A stretch of DNA of 28,564 nucleotides from Metabacillus rhizolycopersici (GCF_020075705.1 NZ_JAIQUM010000067.1:1-28564); one strand, 5' to 3'. Positions 1-7,779 are shown, counted from the stretch's first letter. The notes: generated from the letters alone by a model not told the origin. Made by a program: numbers and translations.

Positions 1-70
1 GATATCCAAGTTTTCCTTCTTGATATTCTTGAACTACCATAATCTTAAATTCATCACTATATTTAGTCAT
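1..70 (-). CDS. IS3-family transposase OrfA, N-terminal part (runs off window)
   Basis: The minus strand from an ATG at 68-70 encodes MTKYSDEFKIMVVQEYQEGK and continues off the left edge. The 'YSDEFK..VV..Y..G' start is typical of the helix-turn-helix OrfA of IS3-family (IS150-type) elements. OrfA and OrfB together form the DDE transposase after a programmed frameshift. Only 23 codons are visible, so intactness cannot be judged. The element's terminal repeat lies just outside the start codon (78-124), which supports the assignment. Confidence 0.7.
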   Translation of the reverse strand, partial: MTKYSDEFKIMVVQEYQEGKLGY

Positions 71-77
71 AAATAAA

Positions 78-124
78 CACCCCAAAAGTTAGATTTCTGA
101 CTCTAACTTTTGGGGTGCATCACA
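78..124. repeat. IS3-family element end with 16-bp palindrome
   Basis: CACCCCAAAAGTTAGA (78-93) and its perfect complement (102-117) form a 16-bp inverted repeat with an 8-nt loop. On the minus strand the outer part reads TGTGATGCACCCCAAAAGTT, a TG-starting terminal repeat typical of IS3-type elements, so the element boundary is near 122-124. The hairpin just upstream of the transposase start may also block read-through transcription into it. Confidence 0.6.
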
Positions 125-200
125 TTTCAATTGATTTACGAGGGATTTTATCGAGATTTTCGCATTTTGTCCATAGACAATTTTGTTTTTCAACAGTATG

Positions 201-238
201 TAATAACAGTCATATCACTAAAGATATGACTGTTATTA
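201..238. terminator. Perfect 16-bp hairpin, function unclear
   Basis: TAATAACAGTCATATC (201-216) is followed after a 6-nt loop by its exact complement (223-238). Neither strand has a clear T-run after the stem, so it may be a bidirectional terminator or the core of a small palindromic element. A shorter outer inverted pair, TCGCATTTT at 160-168 and AAAATGCGA at 255-263, surrounds it. No convincing gene is seen between 125 and 390. Confidence 0.4.
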
Positions 239-392
239 GGTCGCTTTTGGTTTTAAAATGCGATTTTCGACTATTTTTATTTCCTTTACCGTAATAGGAA
301 GTCAACTTCCGATATAAAAAAGGGGCTATATGGGCATGTGATTCTACCCCAATAAGATTCCAAAGTATTAGATGAATACTATATACAAAACT

Positions 393-421
393 AGTTAACA
401 TAATGAGGGATTATCGGAATT
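393..421 (-). other. dif-like Xer recombination site S1
   Basis: AGTTAACATAA at 393-403 is, on the minus strand, TTATGTTAACT, which matches the XerD-side arm of Bacillus subtilis dif (TTATGTAAACT) at 10 of 11 positions. The other arm, TTATCGGAATT (411-421), matches the XerC-side arm at 8 of 11 if a 7-bp centre is allowed. The preceding bases (TATACAAAACT) are shared with S2 and S3. A strong hairpin follows at 440-482. Confidence 0.5.
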
Positions 422-439
422 CAATGTATCTAGGAGCCT

Positions 440-482
440 ACACGAACACCCTCCAAATCACTTAGCTGGAGGGTGTTCGTGT
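440..482. terminator. 16-bp perfect hairpin downstream of carbonic anhydrase
   Basis: ACACGAACACCCTCCA (440-455) and its complement (467-482) form a perfect 16-bp stem with an 11-nt loop. It lies about 125 bp after the stop of the minus-strand carbonic anhydrase gene, between that gene and dif-like site S1. There is no long T-run on either side, so factor-independent termination is likely but not certain. Confidence 0.5.
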
Positions 483-606
483 TCACATAATCTTTGATGT
501 AGGAAGTTAATTTAAAATATTATCATTAAACTTCGTAACTGTTTTGCTCTTATCAGTAGTATGAGCCAAATAACAGGGATATAAGAAAGATTTTTCTTTC
601 AACCAA

Positions 607-1170
607 TTAACTCTCATATCCGTCTACTACTATATCCAATTTCCCTGTTTCCGGGCAGATAACAAGTCCATGGACACTAATATTTTTTGGGAACATCGGA
701 TGATTTTTAACCATCCTAACGCTTTGTTCGACACTTTCTTCAACCGATTGAAATCCTGTTAACCAACTTTTGATGTCAATGCCTGCATTGCTTAAAGTTT
801 CCACGACTTCTTTATCTAATCCGGCCTGTTCACATTTTTCTAAGAAAGAATTAGGTTCTAACCCTTTCATCCCACAACCGTGATGGCCAACGATGGCAAC
901 TTCCTTTGCCCCAAGCTCGTAAATTGCAACTAATATACTTCGCATCACACTTCCAAACGGGTGTGAAACGATTGCCCCTGCATTTTTGATAAGCTTTACG
1001 TCACCATTTTTTAGGTTCATAGCTTGAGGCAATAATTCAACAAGGCGGGTATCCATACATGTAAGAATAACCATTTTTTTATTAGGAAATTTAGTCGTTT
1101 CGTATTTTTCATATTCCCTATTTTCAACGAATTGTGTATTGTATCCAAGAATCTCTGAAAGTAATGTCAT
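607..1170 (-). CDS. Beta-class carbonic anhydrase (YtiB-like)
   Basis: 187 residues, the usual length of the compact beta-carbonic anhydrases of Bacillus such as YtiB. It catalyses reversible hydration of CO2 to bicarbonate in the cytoplasm. The zinc and dyad residues are visible: Cys38, Asp40 and Arg42 in 'LTCMDTRL', and His96 and Cys99 in 'GHHGCG'. A consensus ribosome site (AGGAGG, 6 nt spacing) precedes the ATG at 1170. The gene is alone between dif-like sites S1 and S2 and ends in a strong hairpin, so it looks like a one-gene cassette. On a plasmid it may duplicate a chromosomal enzyme. Confidence in the family is high; the physiological role is inferred. Confidence 0.92.
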   Translation of the reverse strand: MTLLSEILGYNTQFVENREYEKYETTKFPNKKMVILTCMDTRLVELLPQAMNLKNGDVKLIKNAGAIVSHPFGSVMRSILVAIYELGAKEVAIVGHHGCGMKGLEPNSFLEKCEQAGLDKEVVETLSNAGIDIKSWLTGFQSVEESVEQSVRMVKNHPMFPKNISVHGLVICPETGKLDIVVDGYES

Positions 1171-1329
1171 TTAAATCCCTCCTAATAGTTAATAAAATTA
1201 TTTCATATCTTTCTTTGATGTTCAATATCTACTAATTCAAGTTGTCCTTGCATATAATCCATAAAAATCTAATCAATCTCGAAGTTATACTTTTTCATGG
1301 TACAAGACATGTATATTCTATACAAATCT

Positions 1330-1357
1330 AGTTAACATAAAGCTTCTTATAGGCATA
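1330..1357 (-). other. dif-like Xer recombination site S2 (split by a small insertion)
   Basis: AGTTAACATAA at 1330-1340, a 6-bp centre (AGCTTC) and TTATAGGCATA at 1347-1357 give an 11-6-11 layout. The XerD-type arm matches B. subtilis dif at 10 of 11 and the other arm at 7 of 11. The upstream bases TATACAAATCT repeat those at S3. The second arm coincides with a 10-bp direct repeat (1346-1355 and 1644-1653) flanking a MITE-like element, so the site seems to have been hit by an insertion. Confidence 0.55.
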
Positions 1358-1640
1358 GTGACAGGGTTCCTGCTTTAGTCTGCAAGATAATTTACATAAA
1401 ATGTAATTTACGTATCAGATTTTTGAGAGAGATTTATGCTCACAAAGGGAAGTTATTGATAATCTGTTTTTGAGAATAGTTTTGATAACGATAAATCAAA
1501 GATTTTTTCATCAGAATAACGAGGAAATCCATTTTATCAAATACATACGTTTTTGATTGTGATCTTTTAGAGCTAATTATGATTTTTATTCACTATAATT
1601 GGTATTTATTCTGCGGACTACAACAGCTACCCTGTCATCA
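1356..1640. mobile_element. MITE-like non-coding element with terminal inverted repeats
   Basis: The left end (from 1356) and the complement of the right end (to 1640) align without gaps at about 29 of 40 positions, sharing TGACAGGG, TAGTC, GCA and ATAA blocks. CTTATAGGCA occurs directly outside the left end (1346-1355) and again at 1644-1653, as expected of a roughly 10-bp target duplication, though 3 bp separate the right copy from the repeat end. No open frame of useful length lies inside, so it would need a transposase supplied from elsewhere. The family is not recognised. Confidence 0.5.
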
Positions 1641-1662
1641 AGCCTTATAGGCAATGAAAAAG

Positions 1663-1687
1663 AGAGCCATACACCATGTATGGCTCT
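1663..1687 (-). terminator. Hairpin terminator
   Basis: AGAGCCATACA (1663-1673) pairs perfectly with 1677-1687 across a 3-nt loop. On the minus strand the stem is followed by CTTTTTC, so it fits a terminator for leftward transcription. It is the hairpin associated with dif-like site S2 once the MITE is ignored. Confidence 0.6.
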
Positions 1688-1773
1688 TTCATAACGATTT
1701 GAACCCTCTTAAAGTATAAATTTCCCAAAAAAAGTAAATGTAATAATGAACTAGTAATAAAAGGAGAATGGAT

Positions 1774-1986
1774 ATGTTTAAGAAAATCTTAGATTTACAA
1801 AACGACATATTAGTCCTTTGTGGAATCTACTATGCTATTCGCTTTATCTACACAAAAGAAATATACATACATGTATATGGATACACGGTAAATACGCTTA
1901 ATTTACTCATACTAACAATTGCAGTGGTTGCAATACATAGAGCAAAGGATAAGGAGACTAGTAAAGAGATAAAATCAATAAAGTAA
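1774..1986 (+). CDS. Small membrane protein of unknown function
   Basis: 70 residues starting MFKKILDLQNDIL. The ATG at 1774 is preferred over one at 1768 because AAGGAG lies 7 nt before it, whereas the earlier ATG touches the ribosome site. Two hydrophobic stretches (about residues 13-24 and 36-53) suggest two membrane spans, with a charged C-terminal tail (about HRAKDKETSKEIKSIK). It stands alone on the plus strand, converging with the GerAB gene. I do not recognise the family. The good ribosome site supports it being real. Confidence 0.55.
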   Translation: MFKKILDLQNDILVLCGIYYAIRFIYTKEIYIHVYGYTVNTLNLLILTIAVVAIHRAKDKETSKEIKSIK

Positions 1987-2083
1987 CTGTGATAGACCAA
2001 AAATTTTATACTTTCTTTCAAAAAAGCTATCGAATTTGTTTAAACCTGATGGCTTTGGAATATAGCCCAGTGGTTATTATATT

Positions 2084-3193
2084 TCATTTCGATCTACTTT
2101 TCTTTTTGAAACCATTACGAATCATGGAAACAAGTAACATGAACAACGGAATGATCACCATGAAAGGCATGTGAAGAGGATATTGTATAATGTTTAGACC
2201 TTCTTCAATATGTTCTGTAAAATCTGAGGCAATCGCCATGGATAAAAAGAGAAGAATAATCCCGGTTGGTAAAACAATTTGTTGATGATTTTTTAACTTG
2301 AACAAGTCGACGATTCCGATGACTGCAACATAAAAAAGGATGGATATTTTGAAAAACATAGTAATCAGAAAAGTAAAGACAACAAGAGAATCAAGTCGTT
2401 GGATAAACTCGAAAAGGTTGACCTTTCCGATGGTTGATAACAAAGGAAACGTCGCTCTCTCCACTTCTTCAACACCAAGAACAGCGATATCTAAACTTGT
2501 TGTATAACTTAAAATAAGTCCACTTGAAATGACGGCAGACAGCCAAACTTTTTTAGCTAATTCGGGCCGATTTAGATATGGAAGCAGCATGGTAAAAACG
2601 ATCATTTCTCCGAAAGGGAAAAAAATAAGCAACGGAAAGGCTGTCGTTAAAATGGGTTTCCATCCATTTTCCAAAAAGGGTTGCAAATTATGGAGCTCGA
2701 CATTACCTGAAAAATAGACGAAAAGATTTCCTGTTAAACCTAATAAAATCAAGATGACAATAAATACTTCTGTTGTTCTCCCCAATACTTCAATCCCTAG
2801 ATTAAGGACATAACAAATAGCAAGAACTATTAAGATATTGAGCGCTAATAACGGTGTTTCTGTCATTGTCGATGTAAGCAGCAAATCCCCGAAGTCACGC
2901 AGATTTCGGGCAGCATCATACAAAAAGTATATTACGTATAATAAACCAATTATCCACCCAACGTATTTACCAAATATTTTCCTAGCATATCCGGTCAACG
3001 GCAGATTTGGATATTGGCGAAATAAATAGTAGTAAATGAAAAATAAGACGATTCCACCGCATATCCCTAATAAAATCGCAAGCCAGGCGTCTTTTTTGGC
3101 CGTTACTCCATAACTTACGACAAGCGCACTTCCAAGTTCATATATAAACATCATGGCAAATAGTTGAATGACACTAATTTTTGCTTTCTCCAC
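2084..3193 (-). CDS. GerAB/YndE-type spore germination permease
   Basis: 369 residues, with about ten hydrophobic segments spread over the whole length and a basic tail (KKKSRSK). This is the usual size and layout of the GerAB subunit of Bacillus germinant receptors, a member of the amino acid/polyamine transporter superfamily in the spore inner membrane. Family-like features include the N-terminal 'ISVIQLFAMMF' stretch and the 'Y..LP..GYARKIFGKY.G' loop. The start is a GTG at 3193 with AAGGAG 10 nt upstream. GerAB normally acts with GerAA and GerAC from a three-gene operon. Neither partner is present here, so this is an orphan that may act with receptors encoded elsewhere. Confidence 0.85.
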   Translation of the reverse strand: MEKAKISVIQLFAMMFIYELGSALVVSYGVTAKKDAWLAILLGICGGIVLFFIYYYLFRQYPNLPLTGYARKIFGKYVGWIIGLLYVIYFLYDAARNLRDFGDLLLTSTMTETPLLALNILIVLAICYVLNLGIEVLGRTTEVFIVILILLGLTGNLFVYFSGNVELHNLQPFLENGWKPILTTAFPLLIFFPFGEMIVFTMLLPYLNRPELAKKVWLSAVISSGLILSYTTSLDIAVLGVEEVERATFPLLSTIGKVNLFEFIQRLDSLVVFTFLITMFFKISILFYVAVIGIVDLFKLKNHQQIVLPTGIILLFLSMAIASDFTEHIEEGLNIIQYPLHMPFMVIIPLFMLLVSMIRNGFKKKSRSK

Positions 3194-3323
3194 TGTCTAG
3201 AAACTCCTTCTTTTCCCAACGATTTAATCCGTACGCTTGTACATCATCTATTTATTCATCCTATCCTACTTTCATATGCTCAATACTTTTAAGGGTTGAG
3301 GAATGTATACGTTATACAAATCT

Positions 3324-3351
3324 AGTTAACATAAAACCAACTTCAGGAAGC
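3324..3351 (-). other. dif-like Xer recombination site S3
   Basis: AGTTAACATAA (3324-3334), centre AACCAA (3335-3340) and CTTCAGGAAGC (3341-3351) form an 11-6-11 site. Read on the minus strand, the second arm contains CTTCCT as in the B. subtilis dif XerC arm ACTTCCTAGAA, and the first arm is TTATGTTAACT (10 of 11 to dif). TATACAAATCT precedes it as in S2. Confidence 0.6.
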
Positions 3352-3361
3352 TAGCAAACGA

Positions 3362-3404
3362 AGAAAAAAAGAAGCGAATCCCTTGGTACCACAAGGGATT
3401 CGCT
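3362..3404 (-). terminator. Strong intrinsic terminator for the leftward detox operon
   Basis: AGCGAATCCCTTG (3373-3385) and its perfect complement (3392-3404) form a 13-bp stem. Leftward transcription meets TTCTTTTTTTC directly after it. It would end the transcript coming from the reductase genes at 3595-7202. Confidence 0.75.
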
Positions 3405-3434
3405 GTGTGCTGGGATATCATTCTTATTTTATCC

Positions 3435-3516
3435 TTTATGCATGATTTTATACAACGTTGATAGATCAACGTTTTAGGCTTCTGAAGAAGCTTTAAAAAT
3501 GCATAAAAAAGTGGGG
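3435..3516. repeat. Dispersed repeat A, copy 1
   Basis: This stretch aligns without gaps to 11085-11166 at roughly 80-85% identity. It holds a perfect 9-2-9 palindrome, AACGTTGAT-AG-ATCAACGTT (3454-3473), then the small palindrome GCTTCTGAAGAAGC. Both copies lie just right of a dif-like site plus hairpin. The palindromes suggest a protein-binding site or a transposon or resolvase site. Nothing coding is convincing between 3405 and 3594. Confidence 0.6.
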
Positions 3517-3557
3517 TTTTATGCAATCCTTGTTTAACTAAAGGACCCGTTTTTTGT

Positions 3558-3598
3558 AGGTATAATTTACCTTGTACTTAAGTACTTTAGTTTATTAT
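3558..3598. repeat. Dispersed repeat B, copy 1 (relic promoter/operator?)
   Basis: GTATAATTTACC followed by TTGTACTTAAGTACTTTAG resembles 10264-10307. It contains the palindrome GTACTTAAGTAC. The layout resembles a promoter with an operator between -35 and -10, but here it faces into the 3' end of the reductase gene, so it is probably a displaced fragment. Confidence 0.4.
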
Positions 3599-4167
3599 GA
3601 ATGAACGGCAGCCAGGGAATTCGTTTTGTTATAGAATTCAACAAAGTTTTTCACAACTGAATCTAAGAATTCAATGGTCGCTTGATCCGTAATTTCACCA
3701 GCCTCATCCACTTTTTCATGAATAGAACCAATATATACTTCATTATTGGGTAATAAGATAGGTGACAAGTTGGGATTTGATAAGATTTCTCTTAAATGAA
3801 TTTGAGCACGAACACTTCCTAATGCACCCATAGAAGAACCTACGATAAATGCAGGTTTGTCTTTGATTTCAAAATCCCCACCACGTGATAACCAGTCGAT
3901 TGCATTTTTCATTGCACCTGGTATTGAAAAATTATATTCAGGGACTGCAAATAAAACGGCATCTGAATCCTTCACATCCTGTTTAAATTTTTTCGTGTTT
4001 GCTGGTACGTCATTTTCAATATCAATTGAATACATTTCAACGTCATTGATTAATACAGGTGTAATATCTAGTTGATTTGCATAACGATTTTTCATAAATT
4101 CAACTATCTTTAAGTTGAATGAAGTTGAACTTGTGCTACCTATAATTGCTTTCACTTTAATTGTCAT
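3595..4167 (-). CDS. NADPH-dependent FMN reductase / azoreductase family
   Basis: 190 residues with a flavodoxin-like fold of the NADPH-dependent FMN reductase superfamily. The N-terminal phosphate-binding loop 'IIGSTSSTSFN' and the 'VPEYNFSIPGAMKNAIDWLSR' loop for FMN and dimer contacts are typical, as is 'GSSMGALGSVRAQIHLREIL'. It likely reduces quinones, azo or nitro compounds with NADPH. The ATG at 4167 is chosen because AAGGAG lies 10 nt upstream, while the earlier in-frame ATG at 4176 almost touches that ribosome site. It is the last gene of a leftward set with the Old Yellow Enzyme and aldo-keto reductase genes and is followed by a strong terminator. Confidence 0.88.
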   Translation of the reverse strand: MTIKVKAIIGSTSSTSFNLKIVEFMKNRYANQLDITPVLINDVEMYSIDIENDVPANTKKFKQDVKDSDAVLFAVPEYNFSIPGAMKNAIDWLSRGGDFEIKDKPAFIVGSSMGALGSVRAQIHLREILSNPNLSPILLPNNEVYIGSIHEKVDEAGEITDQATIEFLDSVVKNFVEFYNKTNSLAAVHS

Positions 4168-4270
4168 AATGGTCATTCTCCTTTTATATATGATTAATTA
4201 TTTACTATTTATTGTTGTTTGTCCTTATTCAGTTATTCAATTAATTTGCTCAGTATTGAACAAAGATATC

Positions 4271-5428
4271 TTACTTTTGGATTGTTTCTTTCTCAATAGG
4301 AAACCAACCAGGCACGTCTAATATGAGTTCCCAGAGTGGATCCGGTATAGTGAGAAGGGCTTGATTACTTGGATTAATGGTCGTTTTGATTTCTTTCTCT
4401 TTTCCCTGCTCTACTTTTTCTACCCACTGAGGTTCCATAATGAGTTCCCTTCCTAATGCAACAAAAGGAATTCTTGTTTTCTCTAGTGCCTCTATCGCTT
4501 GATCTGGTGTATGGATGGAGCCTACTCCAATAATAGGAACTCGATTTCCTACATGCTCTTGAATGAGCTCAACCCGTGAACGATTGCTTTCCACTCCACG
4601 GCGGGGCTTAGACCAAAAATCATTTAATGCCATATGAATATAATCCGGTTCTGCGTCAGCTAGCGCATCAAGAAGAATAAAAGTTTCAGCCATCGTGATT
4701 CCTGGCGTTTCCGGTTCTTCGGGGGACAGACGGTAGCCAAGGATAAAAGGTTGTTTGGCATGCTCTGCCATGACTCTTTTCACTTCTTCTATGACTGCAA
4801 GTGGAAATGCAAGTGGTTTTTCGATGTTTCCGCCCCAGCGATCTGTTCTTGTATTCGAATGAGGGGAAAAAAATTGTTGAATAATATATCCACTCGCACC
4901 ATGAAGTTCCACCCCATCAAAACCTGCCTCTATGGCACGACGAGTTGCCTCTCCGAAATCCTTAATTAATTGAATGACTTCTTCATCGCTCAAACTACAA
5001 GGGGTTTGATCAATACTGTAAAACCCCCGATCAAGAAGAGGAGCCACACTGCTTGCACTGACTGTTTCCCCGTCTGGGATTAAGTGTGGTACAGCTAATC
5101 GTCCACCATGATAGAGCTGGATGATGGCTTTTGCTCCTTTTTCTTTTATAGAAGAAGCCACCCTTCGTAAACTTTGAATCATCGTATCTCGATCCGCGGC
5201 AAACTGTCCTTCAAATCCTTTTCCATTCTCTTGAACATAAGCACAAGCTGTAATGACCATTCCCGGACCGTTGGAACGTGCCGCATAATAGTCGATCTCT
5301 GCATCTGAAGCCGTATCATCCGGATTTGCAGAAAAGGTCGTCATGGGTGCCATGACTATTCGGTTTTTTAATTGTACTCCATTGCGAAAAGTAAATGGTT
5401 CGAATAAAGGTTTGTACACTTCTTTCAT
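4271..5428 (-). CDS. NADH:flavin oxidoreductase, Old Yellow Enzyme family (YqiG-like)
   Basis: 385 residues forming an FMN-binding TIM barrel. Family blocks are seen in order: 'LKNRIVMAPMTT' (20-31), 'IIQLYHGGR' (102-110), 'GFDGVELHGASGYIIQQFFSP..N.RTDRWGG' (169-200) and the phosphate-binding end 'PIIGVGSIHTP' followed by 'FVALGRELI'. Such enzymes reduce activated C=C bonds, nitro groups and quinones. The substrate-binding pair, usually His-x-x-Asn/His, reads His176-Gly-Ala-Ser179, so substrate preference may differ from YqjM. It lies about 20 bp after the aldo-keto reductase gene and about 100 bp before the FMN reductase, and is probably cotranscribed with both. Confidence 0.92.
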   Translation of the reverse strand: MKEVYKPLFEPFTFRNGVQLKNRIVMAPMTTFSANPDDTASDAEIDYYAARSNGPGMVITACAYVQENGKGFEGQFAADRDTMIQSLRRVASSIKEKGAKAIIQLYHGGRLAVPHLIPDGETVSASSVAPLLDRGFYSIDQTPCSLSDEEVIQLIKDFGEATRRAIEAGFDGVELHGASGYIIQQFFSPHSNTRTDRWGGNIEKPLAFPLAVIEEVKRVMAEHAKQPFILGYRLSPEEPETPGITMAETFILLDALADAEPDYIHMALNDFWSKPRRGVESNRSRVELIQEHVGNRVPIIGVGSIHTPDQAIEALEKTRIPFVALGRELIMEPQWVEKVEQGKEKEIKTTINPSNQALLTIPDPLWELILDVPGWFPIEKETIQK

Positions 5429-5449
5429 ATGTGATTTCTCCTATGTTGT

Positions 5450-6385
5450 TTATTCTTGGAAAGTACGATCGATTTCTTGAATTTCTTCTGCTGTTAATTG
5501 AACATCTAATGTTTTTAAATTATCGAGTACTTGTTCTGCTCTCTTTGCACCTGGAATCACAACATCAATGGAATCACGTGTTAAATACCAAGCTAAGACG
5601 ATATGGGCAACGTCTGTTTGTTTAGCATCAGCAATGTTACGTATCTTTTCTACTTTTTCTAAGTTTTGTGCAAATGTTTCTCCTTTTAAATGCGGCATTT
5701 GTGAACGAAGGTCATTAAATAACATGTCTTTATTGTATTTACCTGCTAATATGCCAGCTGCTAGAGGGAAGTACGGGATAAATGAAATATTCTGCTCCGC
5801 TGTGTATGGGAGTAACTCTTTTTCAGCAGATCGTTGTAATAAGTTATACTCACCTTGATACACATCAACATAACCGTCTTTATTCGCTTCTTTCAACTGT
5901 TCAATGGAGAAATTAGATACCCCAATAGCTCTAATTTTGCCTTCATCTTTTAGTTGTTTTAAAATACCAACAGCTTCATCCTTCGGTGTATCATTATCCG
6001 GAAAATGGATATAAAATAAATCGATGTAGTCCGTTTGTAGACGTTTTAAACTATCTTCAACGGTTTGTTTTAAAAATGCTGGAGAATTGTCGATAACAAC
6101 ATCTTGTCCAACAAATTTATGCGCAGCTTTTGTTGCTAGAATAACGTCACTACGCTTTCCTGTTTCTTTGATCACTTCTCCGACTAATTCTTCAGAACGC
6201 CCTGGTCCATAAATGAATGCTGTATCTAAAAGATTAACCCCATGATTAATCGCTGCCCGTACTAACTCTTTTCCTGCTTCTTCATCTAAATTGGGATATA
6301 GATTATGTCCTCCAACAGCGTTTGTTCCAAGTCCAATCGGATTAACGTATATACTTGTTTTTCCCAATTGTGTTTGTTTAGTCAA
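5450..6385 (-). CDS. Aldo/keto reductase (IolS/YccK-like)
   Basis: 311 residues, full length for the family, with the catalytic tetrad in place: Asp54 ('[10 protein letters not shown]'), Tyr59, Lys86 ('ILATKAAHK') and His127 ('LFYIHFPD'). The NADPH-binding C-terminal segment '[12 protein letters not shown]' is also present. It reduces aldehydes or ketones with NADPH; the substrate cannot be told. The gene lies about 80 bp downstream of the IclR-type regulator on the same strand and just upstream of the Old Yellow Enzyme gene. This suggests a regulator-led operon for removing reactive carbonyl or quinone compounds. Confidence 0.92.
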   Translation of the reverse strand: MTKQTQLGKTSIYVNPIGLGTNAVGGHNLYPNLDEEAGKELVRAAINHGVNLLDTAFIYGPGRSEELVGEVIKETGKRSDVILATKAAHKFVGQDVVIDNSPAFLKQTVEDSLKRLQTDYIDLFYIHFPDNDTPKDEAVGILKQLKDEGKIRAIGVSNFSIEQLKEANKDGYVDVYQGEYNLLQRSAEKELLPYTAEQNISFIPYFPLAAGILAGKYNKDMLFNDLRSQMPHLKGETFAQNLEKVEKIRNIADAKQTDVAHIVLAWYLTRDSIDVVIPGAKRAEQVLDNLKTLDVQLTAEEIQEIDRTFQE

Positions 6386-6464
6386 TTTTCATTCTCCTTT
6401 TCACACTTTTTATTTTAGAGACAAGTTAAACAATGGATTTCTAAGGACTTTTCAAGTCAAGATC

Positions 6465-7202
6465 CTACTCTATTTCATTTGTTATTTCTTTACTGCCGTT
6501 GATAACCTTGCGTGTTAAGCTTCGCAAAATACTCCTTTTTATACTTTCACTAGGACCGGCTATTGCGACTGCGGCTATTATTTGGTTGTTACGAAACACA
6601 GGAGCTGCTATACAACGAACGCCTAAGAATCTCTCTTCGTCATCAATCGCAAACCCTTGTTTTTTAATAACATCTAAATGATGAAAAAATAGTTCTTGAT
6701 CTATAAATGTATGATCAGTCGCTTGAGTCAAAGAAAGATGAGAAAATAGCTCTTTTCGTTCATTTGGATTTAAATGGGCTAGTATTACTTTTCCTATGGC
6801 GCTTTGATGGGCAGGAGAACGATTGCCTATCTCTTCATGAAAAGGTTCTTTGAAAGGAGGTTTAATCATTTGCTGCATGACCAACTTCGTTCCATCTAGT
6901 GTTCCTATATACACATTTTCCCCTACACTCATCCCCAAACGATAGGGACTTCGTAATGTAATCCAATCAATGGATGTTTTTCTTTCAGGAACGGAAAGAA
7001 ACATCACCTGATTCAATTCAAAATATTTGCCCCGTTTCTTGATATAGTCCATGTCTTCCAACGTATTCACTAGCCGAAAAGCCGTCGTCTTCGTTAGCTG
7101 AAGCATTTCAGAAATCTCTCTCAACGTTAAAGATCGATTTATTTTCAATAGCTCTAAGATCTGTAGTCCCTTTTTTAATGTGGAAACTTCGTATTTACTC
7201 AT
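6465..7202 (-). CDS. IclR-family transcriptional regulator
   Basis: 245 residues. The N-terminal winged helix-turn-helix (about 1-60, 'VSTLKKGLQILELLK...LTLREISEMLQLTKTTAFRLVNTLE') is followed by the IclR effector-binding domain with 'HQSAIGKVILAHL' (about 127-140) and 'IDDEERFLGVRCIAAPVF' (about 187-204). The ATG at 7202 is preferred over the upstream GTG at 7211 because GAGGTGA lies 5 nt before it. IclR proteins usually control adjacent catabolic genes and themselves in response to aromatic or small-acid ligands. Its likely targets are the downstream reductase genes on the same strand. A candidate operator lies at 7260-7276. Confidence 0.9.
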   Translation of the reverse strand: MSKYEVSTLKKGLQILELLKINRSLTLREISEMLQLTKTTAFRLVNTLEDMDYIKKRGKYFELNQVMFLSVPERKTSIDWITLRSPYRLGMSVGENVYIGTLDGTKLVMQQMIKPPFKEPFHEEIGNRSPAHQSAIGKVILAHLNPNERKELFSHLSLTQATDHTFIDQELFFHHLDVIKKQGFAIDDEERFLGVRCIAAPVFRNNQIIAAVAIAGPSESIKRSILRSLTRKVINGSKEITNEIE

Positions 7203-7259
7203 AAAGTTCACCTCGGCTCTAAAACTATCTTAAACCTCATTCAAAATTTAATTCAACAA

Positions 7260-7276
7260 TGGAGATTTTTGTTCCA
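7260..7276. promoter_or_regulatory. Candidate IclR operator
   Basis: TGGAGATTTTTGTTCCA is an imperfect palindrome with TGGA/TCCA ends, the general form of IclR-family operators. It sits about 60 bp upstream of the IclR start, next to a possible leftward promoter (TTGAAT, then TTAAGA). Assignment is by form only. Confidence 0.35.
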
Positions 7277-7452
7277 CTATTTGAAACTTTTTTGATGAAG
7301 CTTACTTCCGTAATTATCATGAATTCGTTTGTGTAACAGCACTAGACAAAGAAAAAGACATTATCACGAGCTTCTCCTCAAAGGAAGAAATCATGAGAAT
7401 GCCAATTACTCTTTTTTCTAAGTTTCTATTTCATTTTGCTTTTCAGATTATC

Positions 7453-7779
7453 TTATGTTTCCTTACTCTCTAGTTTCACCCAAAACTGAGACCAGTTTTC
7501 TATCTCTTTTAAAATAGGTTTTAAAGAAGTCCCTTTTTCTGTTAGTGAGTACTCGATAATAACTGGTGTTTCTGGAATGACATTTCGCTTTACAATTCCT
7601 TGATGTTCCAAGTCTTTTAATCGCTCAGACAACACTTTTCCACTGATTCCAACAGAAGATTGGATCGTGCTAAACCGCCCTGAACAGGATAGTAATTGAT
7701 AGATTATTAAAGCATTCCAACGTTGACTTAAAAGCGAGACTGCTTTTTCAAATCTAGGACAAATAGTAGATTGTTTCAT
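7453..7779 (-). CDS. HxlR/DUF24-family redox-sensing repressor (YodB/CatR-like)
   Basis: 108 residues with the compact HxlR winged helix: 'CPRFEKAVSLLSQRWNALIIYQLL', recognition helix region 'SGKVLSERLKDLEHQGIVKR', then wing 'VIIEYSLTEKGTSL'. It closely resembles B. subtilis YodB and CatR, which repress azoreductase and catDE genes and are inactivated when quinones or diamide modify the conserved N-terminal cysteine, here Cys7. YodB's extra C-terminal cysteines are absent; Cys32 is the only other cysteine. It is divergent from catD, with GAGGGG as ribosome site. By position it is the likely repressor of catDE and of itself. Confidence 0.88.
   Translation of the reverse strand: MKQSTICPRFEKAVSLLSQRWNALIIYQLLSCSGRFSTIQSSVGISGKVLSERLKDLEHQGIVKRNVIPETPVIIEYSLTEKGTSLKPILKEIENWSQFWVKLESKET

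Noticed and set aside
210..401. 63-codon open frame on the minus strand
   Set aside because: It has no ribosome site, starts inside dif-like site S1 and ends in a perfect hairpin; the composition is not convincing for a protein.
501..530. AGTTAATTTAA as a further dif-like arm
   Set aside because: The opposite arm does not match and the stretch is simple A+T-rich sequence.
3326..3526. 66-codon open frame on the minus strand
   Set aside because: It runs through repeat A and the terminator stem and has no ribosome site; the frame is not kept in the second copy of the repeat.
7281..7440. Plus-strand translation 'FDEAYFRNYHEFVCVTALDK' between the two regulators
   Set aside because: It lacks a start codon and ribosome site; it may be a gene fragment but no family is recognised.
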